DNA of 12,831 bases from Methanoregulaceae archaeon UBA288 (GCA_002495225.1 DAEF01000109.1:248-13078), one strand, 5' to 3'. Shown: positions 1-7,347, numbered from the stretch's first letter. A program made the numbers and translations. Notes: generated by a model not told the origin, from the sequence alone.

Positions 1-1035
1 AGCCACAAGCCCAACACGGCCGTGCCGCAGGCCTATTATAACCGCGAGGCCGGGATCGAGCGGCTCGCCACCGAGACGGGTGCCGGGCAGTGGGGCTCGG
101 CCCTCGCCTTCGCGACCTCGCACTTCGAGATGGACTGCACGGTCTACATGGTCCGGGCGTCGTACGAGCAGAAACCGTACCGCAAGATGATGATGCAGGT
201 CTGGGGAGCCGACTGCCACTCGAGCCCGTCGACGCTCACCGCGTCCGGGCGGGCCATGCTCGAGAAGGACCCCGACACGACGGGCAGTCTCGGGATCGCG
301 ATCTCCGAGGCCGTCGAGGACGCCGCGACCCATGCGAACACGAACTATGCGCTCGGCTCGGTCCTGAACCACGTCTGCCTGCACCAGAGCGTGATCGGCC
401 TCGAGGCCCGCGAGCAGCTCGCCTCGGTCGACGACTATCCCGACGTCGTGATCGCCTGCGTCGGTGGGGGCTCGAACTTCGCCGGGACAGCGTTCCCGTT
501 CGCAGGGGACAAACTGACCGGAAAACACCCCGACGTCGATATCATCGGCGTCGAGCCTGCCGCCTGCCCGACGCTCACGAAGGGGCTCTATGCCTACGAC
601 TATGGCGACGAGGCAGGCCTGACGCCGATGCTGATGATGTACACGCTCGGCCACGACTTCGTGCCCCCCGCGATCCACGCCGGGGGCCTCCGGTACCACG
701 GCGACTCGCCGATCGTCTCGAAGCTCGTCAAGGACGGGGTCGCGCGGGCCGTCTCGCTCTACCAGAACGAGGTCTTCGAGGCGGCCCAGACCTTCGCCCG
801 GACGGAGGGGATCATCCCGGCCCCCGAGGCCGCGCACGCGATCCGGACCGCGATCGACGTCGCCCTGGAGTGCCGGAAGACGGGCGAGGCGAAGACGATC
901 CTCTTCAATAACTCGGGTCACGGCCACTTCGACCTCGCCTCGTACGAGGCCTATTACGCCGGCAACCTGCCCGACTACGACTACCCCGAGGAGCTGATTA
1001 GGGACGCCCTCTCGAGGCTGCCGAAGGTCGCGTAA
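1..1035 (+). CDS. trpB2: Tryptophan synthase beta chain, TrpB2 type (5' truncated)
   Basis: Family knowledge: the PLP-dependent beta chain makes L-tryptophan from indole and L-serine in the cytoplasm. The frame is open from base 1, and the first visible residues (SHKPNT) carry the PLP-binding lysine motif, so roughly the first 90-100 residues lie off the left edge. The glycine-rich phosphate-binding loop GGGSNFAGTAF is at about residues 156-166 of the visible part. The C-terminal block NNSGHGHFDL followed by a Tyr/Asp-rich tail matches the TrpB2 subgroup rather than the classical TrpB1 that pairs with TrpA. The GTG at 22 is an internal valine codon, not the start. The next gene begins 2 bp after the stop, suggesting co-transcription. 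No trpA is visible, as expected for stand-alone TrpB2, which may salvage indole. Family call is confident; the TrpB2 subtype is slightly less so. Confidence 0.93.
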   Translation, partial: SHKPNTAVPQAYYNREAGIERLATETGAGQWGSALAFATSHFEMDCTVYMVRASYEQKPYRKMMMQVWGADCHSSPSTLTASGRAMLEKDPDTTGSLGIAISEAVEDAATHANTNYALGSVLNHVCLHQSVIGLEAREQLASVDDYPDVVIACVGGGSNFAGTAFPFAGDKLTGKHPDVDIIGVEPAACPTLTKGLYAYDYGDEAGLTPMLMMYTLGHDFVPPAIHAGGLRYHGDSPIVSKLVKDGVARAVSLYQNEVFEAAQTFARTEGIIPAPEAAHAIRTAIDVALECRKTGEAKTILFNNSGHGHFDLASYEAYYAGNLPDYDYPEELIRDALSRLPKVA

Positions 1036-1037
1036 GC

Positions 1038-2153
1038 GTGCCGGCCTTCCGGACGATCGGCCTGGTGGTCAACCCGTTCGCGGGCCTGGGGGGGCGCGTC
1101 GGGCTGAAGGGGACGGACGGGCTTGCCGACCGGGCGCTCGCCCTCGGGGCCGAGCCGCTGGCGCCGGCGCGGGCCGCGATGGCCCTCGCCCCGCTCGCCG
1201 GGCACGGGCTCCGGTTCGTCACGGCGTCCGGGAAGATGGGTGAGGAGGCGCTCGCCCGGGCAGGAATTCCGGACTCCGCGTGCGTGTACGGGCCGGGCGT
1301 CCCGTCGACGGCCGCCGACACCCGCGCGGCCTGCCGCGCCTTCCTCGACGACGGCGTCGACCTGGTCCTCTTCTGCGGCGGCGACGGCACCGCCCGCGAC
1401 GTCGCGGACGTGGTCGGCACCGACGTCCCGGTCCTCGGGATCCCGGCCGGGGTCAAGATGTACTCGTCGGTCTTCGCGCTCGACCCGGGCACGGTGGCCC
1501 GCGTCGTGCTCGCGGACGGGCCGGCGAGGCTCGCCGACGCCGAGGTGATCGACGTGGACGAGGAGGCGTACCGGGCAAACGACTTCCGGACCGTGCTCCA
1601 CGCCATCGTCAGAACGCCGTCCGCGCCGGGGCTGGTCCAGGCCAGCAAGCGGGTCTTCGAGGAGGCCGACGAGGACCGGGCCCGTGCCGCCATCGGCGCG
1701 TTCATCGCGGACGCGATGCGGCCCGGCGTCCTCTACCTGCTCGGGCCCGGGACCACGACGGGCGCCGTCGCCGAGCGGCTGGGCGTGAACGCGACCCTGC
1801 TCGGCTTCGACGCGGTCCTCGACGGCCGGCTCGTGGGCGCCGACCTCGCCGAGACGGACCTGCTTGCCCTGCTCGGCGACGGGCGCGAGGCCCGGCTCGT
1901 CCTCTCCGTGATCGGCGCCCAGGGGTTCGTGCTCGGACGCGGCACGCAGGTCGTCACGCCGGCCGTGATCCGCCGGATCGGCCCCGAACACCTGATCGTG
2001 CTCGGCACCCCCGGGAAGCTCGCCCGGACGCCCCGCCTCCACGTCGACACGGGCGACCCGGCCCTCGACCGGGCGTTCGGCCCGTACCTCCGGGTCGTCA
2101 CCGGCTACGGCACGGCGCAGCGAAAAAGGGTCGGTGCCGACACCCCTGCATAG
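1038..2153 (+). CDS. ATP-NAD kinase-like protein (AcoX/COG3199 type)
   Basis: 371 residues, starting with GTG 2 bp after the trpB2 stop, so probably in the same transcript. Seen: the N-terminal block NPFAGLGGRVGLKGTDG at residues 12-28 is characteristic of the archaeal ATP-NAD kinase-like family. The nucleotide-binding GGDGT motif, the hallmark of the NAD kinase/diacylglycerol kinase fold, is at residues 114-118. The conserved GIPAGVKMYSSVFA block follows at 134-147. The C-terminal half (about 230-350) continues the fold with GPGTTTG and a HLIVLGTPGKL segment. The protein is longer than canonical NAD kinase (about 270-300 aa) and belongs to a related branch whose substrate is often not established. 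NAD phosphorylation is therefore an inference. No signal peptide or membrane segment is seen, so it is cytoplasmic. Confidence 0.85.
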   Translation: MPAFRTIGLVVNPFAGLGGRVGLKGTDGLADRALALGAEPLAPARAAMALAPLAGHGLRFVTASGKMGEEALARAGIPDSACVYGPGVPSTAADTRAACRAFLDDGVDLVLFCGGDGTARDVADVVGTDVPVLGIPAGVKMYSSVFALDPGTVARVVLADGPARLADAEVIDVDEEAYRANDFRTVLHAIVRTPSAPGLVQASKRVFEEADEDRARAAIGAFIADAMRPGVLYLLGPGTTTGAVAERLGVNATLLGFDAVLDGRLVGADLAETDLLALLGDGREARLVLSVIGAQGFVLGRGTQVVTPAVIRRIGPEHLIVLGTPGKLARTPRLHVDTGDPALDRAFGPYLRVVTGYGTAQRKRVGADTPA

Positions 2154-2167
2154 TCCCCCGGCCGTCC

Positions 2168-2182
2168 CGGGAGATGCTCCCG
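2168..2182. terminator. Possible 3'-end hairpin downstream of the ATP-NAD kinase-like gene
   Basis: A perfect 6-bp inverted repeat (CGGGAG, loop ATG, CTCCCG) lies 15 bp after the stop codon of the upstream gene. Archaeal termination usually relies on T-tracts, and none follows here. The element may protect an mRNA 3' end or may simply reflect the high GC content. Confidence 0.25.
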
Positions 2183-2237
2183 CGGCCCGGTTCACGCCCG
2201 TCACGCAGGAGAGGGGGGGTCCCGACGACCCGTTCGG

Positions 2238-2251
2238 GTGCTCCGGAGCAC
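2238..2251. promoter_or_regulatory. Perfect 14-bp palindrome upstream of the NosD-like gene
   Basis: GTGCTCCGGAGCAC is its own reverse complement and is centred about 97 bp before the NosD-like start, within the only sizeable intergenic gap on the left side. It could bind a dimeric regulator upstream of the core promoter or fold in RNA. The function is inferred from symmetry and position only. Confidence 0.35.
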
Positions 2252-2341
2252 GGCCCGGGCGACGGCGGAGTGCGCGAACGCCACGGCACGGCCTTCTGAC
2301 GCCCCCGTGGGAAAACCGTATCTAGGATCGACAACAGAGCG

Positions 2342-3319
2342 ATGGGCACGATGTTCCGCCCCCTTCTCCTGCTCTGCCTCGCCGTCCTGGCCCTCGCTGC
2401 CGCCGCCCCGGCCGTCCCCGTGACGGGCCCGGTCGTGATCACCGCGCCCGGCACCTACGAGCTCGCGAACGACATCGCGGGCGCCGGCGAGGCGGCCGGG
2501 ATCGAGGTCAGGGCGTCAAACGTCGTGATCGAGGGGAACGGGCACACGCTCGTCGGCAGCAGTGCCCGCGACCTGCCCGGGATCCTGGTGCAGGGCACGG
2601 AAGGGGCGCCGGCCGACCGGGTCGAGATCCGCAACATCTCGCTCCAGGACTGGCAGCACGGCGTCCACGCGATCGGCGTCTCGGGCCTCGTCCTCGAACG
2701 GGTCACGGCCCGTGAGAACCGCGACCACGGCCTCTACCTCTTCGCCGTCACGAACGCGACAATCGAAAACTGCACGGCCGTGGCGAACCGGGGCACGGGC
2801 CTCGTCCTCTCGGACGTCAGCCACGACAACCTGGTCCAGGCGACCACCGCGAGCGAGAACGAGCACAACGGGCTGATGCTGATCGCGTCGGACCGCAACC
2901 GCCTGCTCGGCAACACGGTCCGCGACAACGGCGCCTACGGGATCGACTGCTACCTGACCCGTGAGAACGTGATCGCGGACAACCTCTTCGTGAACGCGAA
3001 CAACACCCACATCGAGGAGTTCGACCGCGACACCTGGTCGCTTCCGGCATCGGCGGGCCCGAACATCGCGGGCGGCCCCATGCGGGGCGGGAACTACTGG
3101 GGCCAGCCCGACGGGAAGGGGTACTCCGAGGTCACGCCCGACGCGGACGGCGACGGGTTCTGCGATGCGCCCTACACGCTCGAGGAGGGGAGCGTCGACG
3201 AGCTGCCCCTGAAGGGCACGGGCGCCACCCCCCCGGCGACCACGGCGACACCGGGGTTCGGCTGGGCCGGCGCACTCGCCGGCCTCTCGGCGCTCTTCCT
3301 CCTCGTGCGGCGGCGCTAG
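2342..3319 (+). CDS. NosD-like beta-helix surface protein with PGF-CTERM tail
   Basis: 325 residues. Seen: a hydrophobic signal peptide at residues 4-23 (FRPLLLLCLAVLALAAAAP), then a right-handed parallel beta-helix at about 30-240 built from Asn-rich rungs (NATIENCTAV, HNGLMLIASDRNRLLGNTV, NGAYGID). A NosD-type closing motif follows (GGNYWGQPDGKGY, then DADGDGFCD, which could bind calcium). After a Thr/Pro linker (ATPPATTAT) the C-terminus is PGFGWAGALAG plus a hydrophobic stretch and RRR, a textbook PGF-CTERM signal for archaeosortase processing and lipid anchoring. The mature protein should sit outside the cell on the S-layer or membrane. NosD relatives are carbohydrate-binding or copper-periplasmic beta-helix proteins; the ligand here is unknown. 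ATG 2342 is chosen, but ATG 2351 would preserve the signal peptide equally well. Its stop overlaps that of the opposing ABC permease. Confidence 0.88.
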   Translation: MGTMFRPLLLLCLAVLALAAAAPAVPVTGPVVITAPGTYELANDIAGAGEAAGIEVRASNVVIEGNGHTLVGSSARDLPGILVQGTEGAPADRVEIRNISLQDWQHGVHAIGVSGLVLERVTARENRDHGLYLFAVTNATIENCTAVANRGTGLVLSDVSHDNLVQATTASENEHNGLMLIASDRNRLLGNTVRDNGAYGIDCYLTRENVIADNLFVNANNTHIEEFDRDTWSLPASAGPNIAGGPMRGGNYWGQPDGKGYSEVTPDADGDGFCDAPYTLEEGSVDELPLKGTGATPPATTATPGFGWAGALAGLSALFLLVRRR

Positions 3320-4089
3320 ACCACGAGGCGCCTCTTCATCAGTCGGATCGCCAGGAGCATGACAAGGCCGGTGGCGACGAGCAGCCAGGCCGCGCTCGCG
3401 AGCATGAAGGGCGCGAGGGCCGGCAGGGTCAGGCCCCGCGCGATCGAGACGATGTGCGCGAGCGGCAGGAGGCCGTACGCGACGTACTGCACCGGGAGCG
3501 GCAGGCTCTCGAGGGGGAAGAAGGTCCCCGAGAGGACCATCATCGGCGTGATGATCAGAAACGACGGGTAGTTGAGGGTGTCGATCGACGGCGTCCAGGC
3601 CGTGAAGCAGAGGCCGATCGCCCCGAAGAGGAGGCCGCCGACCAGGGCGAGCGGGAGGAGGAGGAGCGAGGACGGCAGGCTCACCAGGCCCAGGAGGATC
3701 AGGATGGGCAGGATCAGGACCGTGTAGATGACGGACTTGGTGGCCCCCCAGAGGATCTCGCCCACGATCACCTCCTCGATCGTGACCGGCGTCGCTACCA
3801 GGGCGTCGAAGGTCTTCTGGTAATACATCCGGACGAACGAGCCGTACGTCGTCTCGTAGTACGCGCCGTTCATGATGCCGATCGCGACGATCGCGGGGGC
3901 GACAAAGCGGGCGTAGTCGACGCCGCCGATCTCCTGCACGAACTGGCCCAGGCCGTACCCGAGCGCGATCAAAAAGAAGAGCGAGTCGAAGATCGGCGGC
4001 AGGAAGCTGACCTTCCAGGTCCGCAGAAAGATGTGGAGGTTCCGGCCCCAGACGTGCCGGAAGCGCCACGAGACGCTGCCGGGCGTCAC
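3316..4089 (-). CDS. ABC-2 type transporter permease (NodJ/DrrB-like)
   Basis: 257 residues with about six hydrophobic segments (near residues 30-50, 58-75, 110-135, 140-165, 172-195 and 225-250). This is the standard size and topology of an ABC-2 exporter membrane subunit. The first cytoplasmic stretch has the typical YYQKTFDALVATPVTIEEVIVGEILWGATKS block, matching the ABC2_membrane family's coupling region with its ATPase. LSGTFFPLESLP is also typical of NodJ/DrrB proteins. It starts with GTG at 4089, overlapping the TGA of the ATPase gene (GTGA), so translation is probably coupled. It likely forms a homodimer with two ATPase subunits at the cytoplasmic membrane. The exported compound (lipid, drug or polysaccharide) cannot be read from the sequence. 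Confidence 0.93.
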   Translation of the reverse strand: MTPGSVSWRFRHVWGRNLHIFLRTWKVSFLPPIFDSLFFLIALGYGLGQFVQEIGGVDYARFVAPAIVAIGIMNGAYYETTYGSFVRMYYQKTFDALVATPVTIEEVIVGEILWGATKSVIYTVLILPILILLGLVSLPSSLLLLPLALVGGLLFGAIGLCFTAWTPSIDTLNYPSFLIITPMMVLSGTFFPLESLPLPVQYVAYGLLPLAHIVSIARGLTLPALAPFMLASAAWLLVATGLVMLLAIRLMKRRLVV

Positions 4090-4997
4090 TCCCTGAGCCC
4101 CCTGCCCGTCAGGCGGAGAAAGACGTCCTCGAGGGTCGCGTTGCGGACCGAGAGCCGGGACGGGTTGCAGGCGGCGACCAGGCGCTGGACCAGGGCGTCG
4201 GGCGCGTCCGTCGTGATGTGGACCAGGTCGCCGAACCGCTCGAACACCACCCCCTCGCGCTCGAGGCAGTCAATCACGGCGGGGTCGTCCACGGTCTCGA
4301 TCACGGCCCGGCCCATGCGTGCGGCCACGATCTCGGCGGGGCTGCCCTCCACCAGGATCCGGCCGCCGTCCATGATCACCAGCCGGTCGCAGAACCGCTC
4401 GGCCTCCTCGAGGTAGTGGGTCGAGAGGAGGATCGTCGAGCCCGCCGAGCGGAGCGAACGGAGCCGCTCCCAGATCAGGGCCCGGGCCTGGGGGTCGAGG
4501 CCGGTCGTCGGCTCGTCCAGGATCACGAGGCGGGGCCGGTTGATCAGGGCCCGGGCGATCGTGAGCCGCCGCTTCATCCCGCCCGAGAGCGACTCGATCA
4601 CGGTGTCCCGCTTCTCGTCGAGGCCGAAGAACCCGATCAGCTCCCCGGCCCGCCGCGCGGCTTCGGCCCGGTCGATCTCGAAGAACCGGGCGAAGACCGT
4701 CAGGTTCTCGTAGACCGTGAGGTCGGGGTCCAGGTTGTTCTCCTGCGAGACAACCCCGATCAGGGCCTTGATCTCCCGCGGGCGGTCGTCGACGGACATG
4801 CCGAAGACCTCGAGCCGGCCGCCGGTCGTGGGCGAGACGCAGGCGATCATGCGCATGATCGAGGTCTTGCCGGCGCCGTTCGGGCCGAGAAAGCCGAAGA
4901 CCTCGCCCTCCTCGACCACGAACGAGCACCGGTCGACCGCGACCAGGTCGTCGTAGCGCTTCAGGAGTCCCTCCGCGAGGATCGCCGGCGCCGCCAT
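4086..4997 (-). CDS. ABC transporter ATP-binding protein, exporter type (DrrA/NodI-like)
   Basis: 303 residues from ATG 4997. All nucleotide-binding motifs are intact: Walker A GPNGAGKT (38-45), Q-loop Gln85, signature LSGGM (137-141), Walker B LVILDEP (157-163), D-loop GLDPQ and switch His194 (STHYLEEAE). The C-terminal 80 residues (from about 215) form the domain often found in DrrA/NodI ATPases (DUF4162-like). The frame stays open upstream to 5099, but that extension would run into the divergent YkgJ-type gene and lacks domain similarity. ATG 4997 starts the conserved ILAEGLLKRYDD core and has an AGGTGA ribosome-binding-like sequence 11 nt upstream. The ATPase powers the permease encoded immediately downstream. 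Confidence 0.95.
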   Translation of the reverse strand: MAAPAILAEGLLKRYDDLVAVDRCSFVVEEGEVFGFLGPNGAGKTSIMRMIACVSPTTGGRLEVFGMSVDDRPREIKALIGVVSQENNLDPDLTVYENLTVFARFFEIDRAEAARRAGELIGFFGLDEKRDTVIESLSGGMKRRLTIARALINRPRLVILDEPTTGLDPQARALIWERLRSLRSAGSTILLSTHYLEEAERFCDRLVIMDGGRILVEGSPAEIVAARMGRAVIETVDDPAVIDCLEREGVVFERFGDLVHITTDAPDALVQRLVAACNPSRLSVRNATLEDVFLRLTGRGLRE

Positions 4998-5014
4998 TCT
5001 CGGATTATTCACCT

Positions 5015-5035
5015 TTGCACCATAAGCGCTTTGCG
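5015..5035. promoter_or_regulatory. Divergent promoter region, exporter operon / YkgJ-type pair
   Basis: The 79-bp gap between the two divergent starts is locally AT-richer. ACCATAAGC (5018-5026) resembles a plus-strand TATA box about 53 bp before ATG 5077. Read on the other strand, GCTTATGGT lies about 25 bp before ATG 4997, which would give a nearly leaderless exporter transcript. An 8-bp palindrome AAGCGCTT (5024-5031) overlaps both and could bind a shared regulator. Consensus matches are modest. Confidence 0.35.
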
Positions 5036-5076
5036 ACGGGCGAACCTTGAAGCCCCGCCGTGCCGAACCAGGATCG

Positions 5077-5535
5077 ATGGCGGTCCCGTTCAGGTGCACG
5101 GACTGCGGCCGGTGCTGCGTGAGCCTCGGCCGCTCGATCTCGATCGAGCGACGGGTGACCGGCCGGCACTACGACTGTCGGGAGGGCGTGACGAACGAGG
5201 CGTTCCGGGCGGAGGTGAGCGAGGAGCACCGGGCGGCCGTGCCGTCCTCCGCGGGCTGCCCGTTCCTGATCGTCTCGTCAACGGGCATTTCGGCCTGCGC
5301 CTGCTACGCGACCCGTCCCCGGCTCTGCAGGGAGTACCGGTGTGCATCGATGCGGGTCTTCGCCCCCGACGGCACGGAGTGCGGGCACGTGGGCGGGCGA
5401 CGCTCTTTGCTGACCGACGATGCCGCGCTGGAGGCGCTCTGGGACCCGGGCGACGGCGAGGAGGGCGCCGCGTGGCGAGAGCGTATCGAGGAGGTCCTGG
5501 TCCGGGCCGGCTACGGGGTGGAATGGTATGACTGA
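5077..5535 (+). CDS. YkgJ-family CxxCxxCC cysteine-cluster protein
   Basis: 152 residues from ATG 5077. Seen: the N-terminal CTDCGRCC motif (Cys7, 10, 13, 14), which defines the YkgJ/UPF0153 zinc- or iron-chelating family, then GCPFL (Cys61) and the family's second block CYATRPRLCREYRC (Cys76, 84, 89). Family knowledge: members are proposed to bind an Fe-S cluster or Zn and some are linked to protein modification, but most have no proven reaction. A TTG at 5047 would add ten poorly conserved residues; ATG 5077 has a short AGGA just upstream. The 3' end overlaps the next gene by 8 nt (ATGACTGA), so the two are probably translated together. Cytoplasmic; no signal peptide. Confidence 0.85.
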   Translation: MAVPFRCTDCGRCCVSLGRSISIERRVTGRHYDCREGVTNEAFRAEVSEEHRAAVPSSAGCPFLIVSSTGISACACYATRPRLCREYRCASMRVFAPDGTECGHVGGRRSLLTDDAALEALWDPGDGEEGAAWRERIEEVLVRAGYGVEWYD

Positions 5536-5794
5536 GGCCGAAGAGCGCGTGCTCCGGGTCGAGAAGGGCACGGTCGAGTGCCGGCCCGGCGTGCGCACAG
5601 GGCTCGACCGGTGCCGGTTCTGCGCCTCGTCGCGGGCGTTCTGCGAGGGCGGTGCCTGGAAGCGGTCGCCCGCGCTCGCCTACTGCATGGCCAGCCGCGT
5701 CACCGAGGAGGTCGACCTCTCGAGGGTCGAAGCGGTGCGGTGCGCGGACCTTACCGGCGAGGGCTTCCGCTCGATCATGAGCATCATCTCCTGA
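5528..5794 (+). CDS. Small cysteine-rich protein of unknown function (88 aa)
   Basis: I do not recognise a named family. The ATG at 5528 lies inside the end of the YkgJ-type gene (8-nt overlap), the normal geometry of a coupled operon partner. Six cysteines are visible (residues 18, 29, 32, 39, 53, 72). CRFCASSRAFC has a CxxC-x6-C spacing able to bind zinc or an Fe-S cluster. No membrane segment is present. Its coupling to a CxxCxxCC protein suggests that the two act together on a metal cluster or a modified protein, which is inference. It ends 7 bp before the 3' end of the convergent tRNA gene. Confidence 0.7.
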   Translation: MTEAEERVLRVEKGTVECRPGVRTGLDRCRFCASSRAFCEGGAWKRSPALAYCMASRVTEEVDLSRVEAVRCADLTGEGFRSIMSIIS

Positions 5795-5801
5795 GAATCG
5801 A

Positions 5802-5874
5802 TGGGCCCGACCGGGATCGAACCGGTGATCTACGCCGTGTAAGGGCGTCGTCATGACCGCTAGACCACGAGCCC
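5802..5874 (-). tRNA. tRNA-Val (anticodon UAC)
   Basis: On the minus strand a 73-nt cloverleaf folds completely. It has a 7-bp acceptor stem (GGGCTCG with CGGGCCC, one G-U), a short D-stem with AGCGGTCA loop, a 5-bp anticodon stem ACGCC/GGCGT with loop CTTACAC, a 5-nt variable loop, and a T-stem ACCGG/CCGGT with TTCGATC loop. The discriminator base is A. Anticodon TAC reads GUA and other valine codons. CCA is not encoded and no intron is present. Confidence 0.96.
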
Positions 5875-5900
5875 GCGCCTGGAAAGATCGGGGGGCGTCG

Positions 5901-5910
5901 CTATTAAAGG
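5901..5910 (-). promoter_or_regulatory. TATA box of the tRNA-Val gene
   Basis: On the minus strand CCTTTAATAG is centred about 31 bp upstream of the mature tRNA 5' end. This is the expected archaeal TATA position for a transcript starting a few bases before the tRNA, and it is a conspicuous AT-rich island in GC-rich DNA. Confidence 0.6.
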
Positions 5911-5937
5911 TGGTGCCGATCGAATCCCAAACCAGCT

Positions 5938-5950
5938 CTTTTTATATTTG
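5938..5950 (+). promoter_or_regulatory. TATA box of the HTH-PAS gene
   Basis: The run CTTTTTATATTTG is a strong archaeal TATA element centred about 39 bp before ATG 5983. This predicts a start site near 5968-5972 and a leader of only 11-15 nt. The start site would fall inside the dyad at 5963-5985. Confidence 0.65.
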
Positions 5951-5962
5951 CACCGGGCAAGT

Positions 5963-5985
5963 CATGACAGAGCGTTCTCGTCATG
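5963..5985. promoter_or_regulatory. Dyad covering the predicted start site and start codon of the HTH-PAS gene
   Basis: CATGAC (5963-5968) and GTCATG (5980-5985) are inverted copies. Inside them GAG and CTC also pair around a CGTT loop, with one unpaired A. The right arm contains the ATG start codon. Because the predicted transcription start lies within it, a DNA operator for autorepression fits better than an RNA hairpin, although both are possible. Confidence 0.5.
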
Positions 5986-7329
5986 GCCCAGGACTCAGGC
6001 ATCATCGCGCCCGAACTGCTCGCGGGGGTGCGCGCGCTCCTCAAGAACAACCCCAAGGGGATGTCCGTCTCGGATATCGCCGCTGGTCTCGGCCTGAACC
6101 GGAACTCGGCCGCCAAGTACCTCGACATCCTGAGCGTGGGCGGCCAGATCGAGATGCGTGCGTTCGGGCCGGCGAAGGTCTACTTCCTGTCGCAGCGGGC
6201 GCCTCTCGGCGCGATCCTGAACTACACGTCCGAGTACATCCTGATCCTCGACCAGAACTACCGGATCATCCAGGTGAACGACCGGTTCCTCGAGTTCCTC
6301 GATCTGGACCGGGCCGACCTGCTCGGCGCCTCGATCGACACGATCCATCTGCCCATCGTCTCGGCCCGCGAGGTGAGGAGCCGGATGCTCGAGGCCCGCT
6401 CCGAGGGCGAGGTCTCGCTCGAGATCGAGCAGGAGATCGGGGGCGCGGCCCGGTACTACCGGGTCCGGCTGGTCTCGACCGCGTTCGACGACGGCTCGAC
6501 GGGCCTGACCTGCATCATCGAGGAGATCACGGCGAGGAAAGAGGCCGAGCGGGCCCTCCTGGAGCGGGAGCGGCGCTTCAACGAGCTCGTCGAGCTCTCG
6601 CCGTTCCCGTGCGCCATCGTGGACGCGAACGGCCGGTACGTCTACGTGAACAGCCGTTTCACCGAGACCTTCGGCTACACCGCCGACGAGATCGGGACGA
6701 TGGACCGCTGGTTCGAGCTGGCCTATCCCGACCCGGACTACCGCTCGGCCATGGCCGTGGAATGGGACCGGGAGAGCGGGTCGGCAGAGCCCCCCGAGCC
6801 CCGGTTCTTCCACCTCCGGACCCGGAGCGGGGAGGTACGCGAGGTCGTCTTCCGCCGGCGACGGCTCTCGGACGGCAACCACTACCTCGTGTACGAGGAC
6901 ATCTCCGAGCTCCGGCGGCTCGAGAACGAGCTCGCCGAGCGGAACCGGATCGACGATGCGCTCTACCGCTCGCTCCGCCGGCTCCGGGAGATCACCGAGG
7001 CCGGGCACAACCTCCTCTTCGGCGCCGGGCTGGACGGCCGGATCCTCTACGCCTCCCCGCTCTTCGAGAGGGTGGCGGGCCGCCGCCCGGCCGGGTTCGT
7101 GGGCCTGCCGCTCGACGAGATCCTGTCGGCCGCCGGGGTCGACCTCGGGCCGGCGTTCCTGGCGGAGATCGCAGCCGGCCGGCCCCTGGAGGAGCAGGAG
7201 TTCGTCGTCTCCCGCCCGGACGGCACGACGGCCACCCTGATCGCGAGCCTCGTCCCGTCACGGAACGCATCGGGCGAGGTGACGGGGCTCGAGGGCGTTC
7301 TCCTGCTCTGCTCCGATCGGAACGGATAA
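5983..7329 (+). CDS. Winged-helix protein with three PAS domains, no kinase
   Basis: 448 residues. Seen: residues 10-70 form a DNA-binding-type helix-turn-helix (SVSDIAAGLGLNRNSAAKYLDILSVGGQIEMRAFGPAKVYFLS, with a wing). Three PAS sensor modules follow, at about 76-190, 199-313 and 335-445. The first two show typical PAS ends (CIIEEITARKEAERALLERERRF and VYEDISELRRLENELAERNRI) leading into coiled-coil linkers; the third ends at the C-terminus. No histidine kinase, H-box, ATPase or receiver domain is present, so it is best read as a one-component regulator in which PAS domains sense a ligand, redox state or cofactor and control the N-terminal DNA-binding domain. This HTH-multi-PAS design is common in Methanomicrobiales. 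ATG 5983 follows a strong TATA box, and the dyad over it suggests autoregulation. The ligand is unknown. It converges on the next gene with an 18-bp gap. Confidence 0.85.
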   Translation: MAQDSGIIAPELLAGVRALLKNNPKGMSVSDIAAGLGLNRNSAAKYLDILSVGGQIEMRAFGPAKVYFLSQRAPLGAILNYTSEYILILDQNYRIIQVNDRFLEFLDLDRADLLGASIDTIHLPIVSAREVRSRMLEARSEGEVSLEIEQEIGGAARYYRVRLVSTAFDDGSTGLTCIIEEITARKEAERALLERERRFNELVELSPFPCAIVDANGRYVYVNSRFTETFGYTADEIGTMDRWFELAYPDPDYRSAMAVEWDRESGSAEPPEPRFFHLRTRSGEVREVVFRRRRLSDGNHYLVYEDISELRRLENELAERNRIDDALYRSLRRLREITEAGHNLLFGAGLDGRILYASPLFERVAGRRPAGFVGLPLDEILSAAGVDLGPAFLAEIAAGRPLEEQEFVVSRPDGTTATLIASLVPSRNASGEVTGLEGVLLLCSDRNG

Positions 7330-7347
7330 CCCGCACCGGCGCACGCG

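Noticed and set aside
2516..4069. A 517-codon minus-strand frame across NosD and the permease
   Set aside because: It is out of frame with the recognisable permease and antisense to NosD; its composition is typical of a shadow frame.
4998..5099. N-terminal extension of the ABC ATPase to 5099
   Set aside because: The added 34 residues do not belong to the ABC fold and would overlap the start of the divergent YkgJ-type gene and both promoters.
5802..5825. tRNA-Val 3' end as an attachment site
   Set aside because: No second copy of the segment was found in the window and no integrase gene is adjacent, so an att call is not supported.
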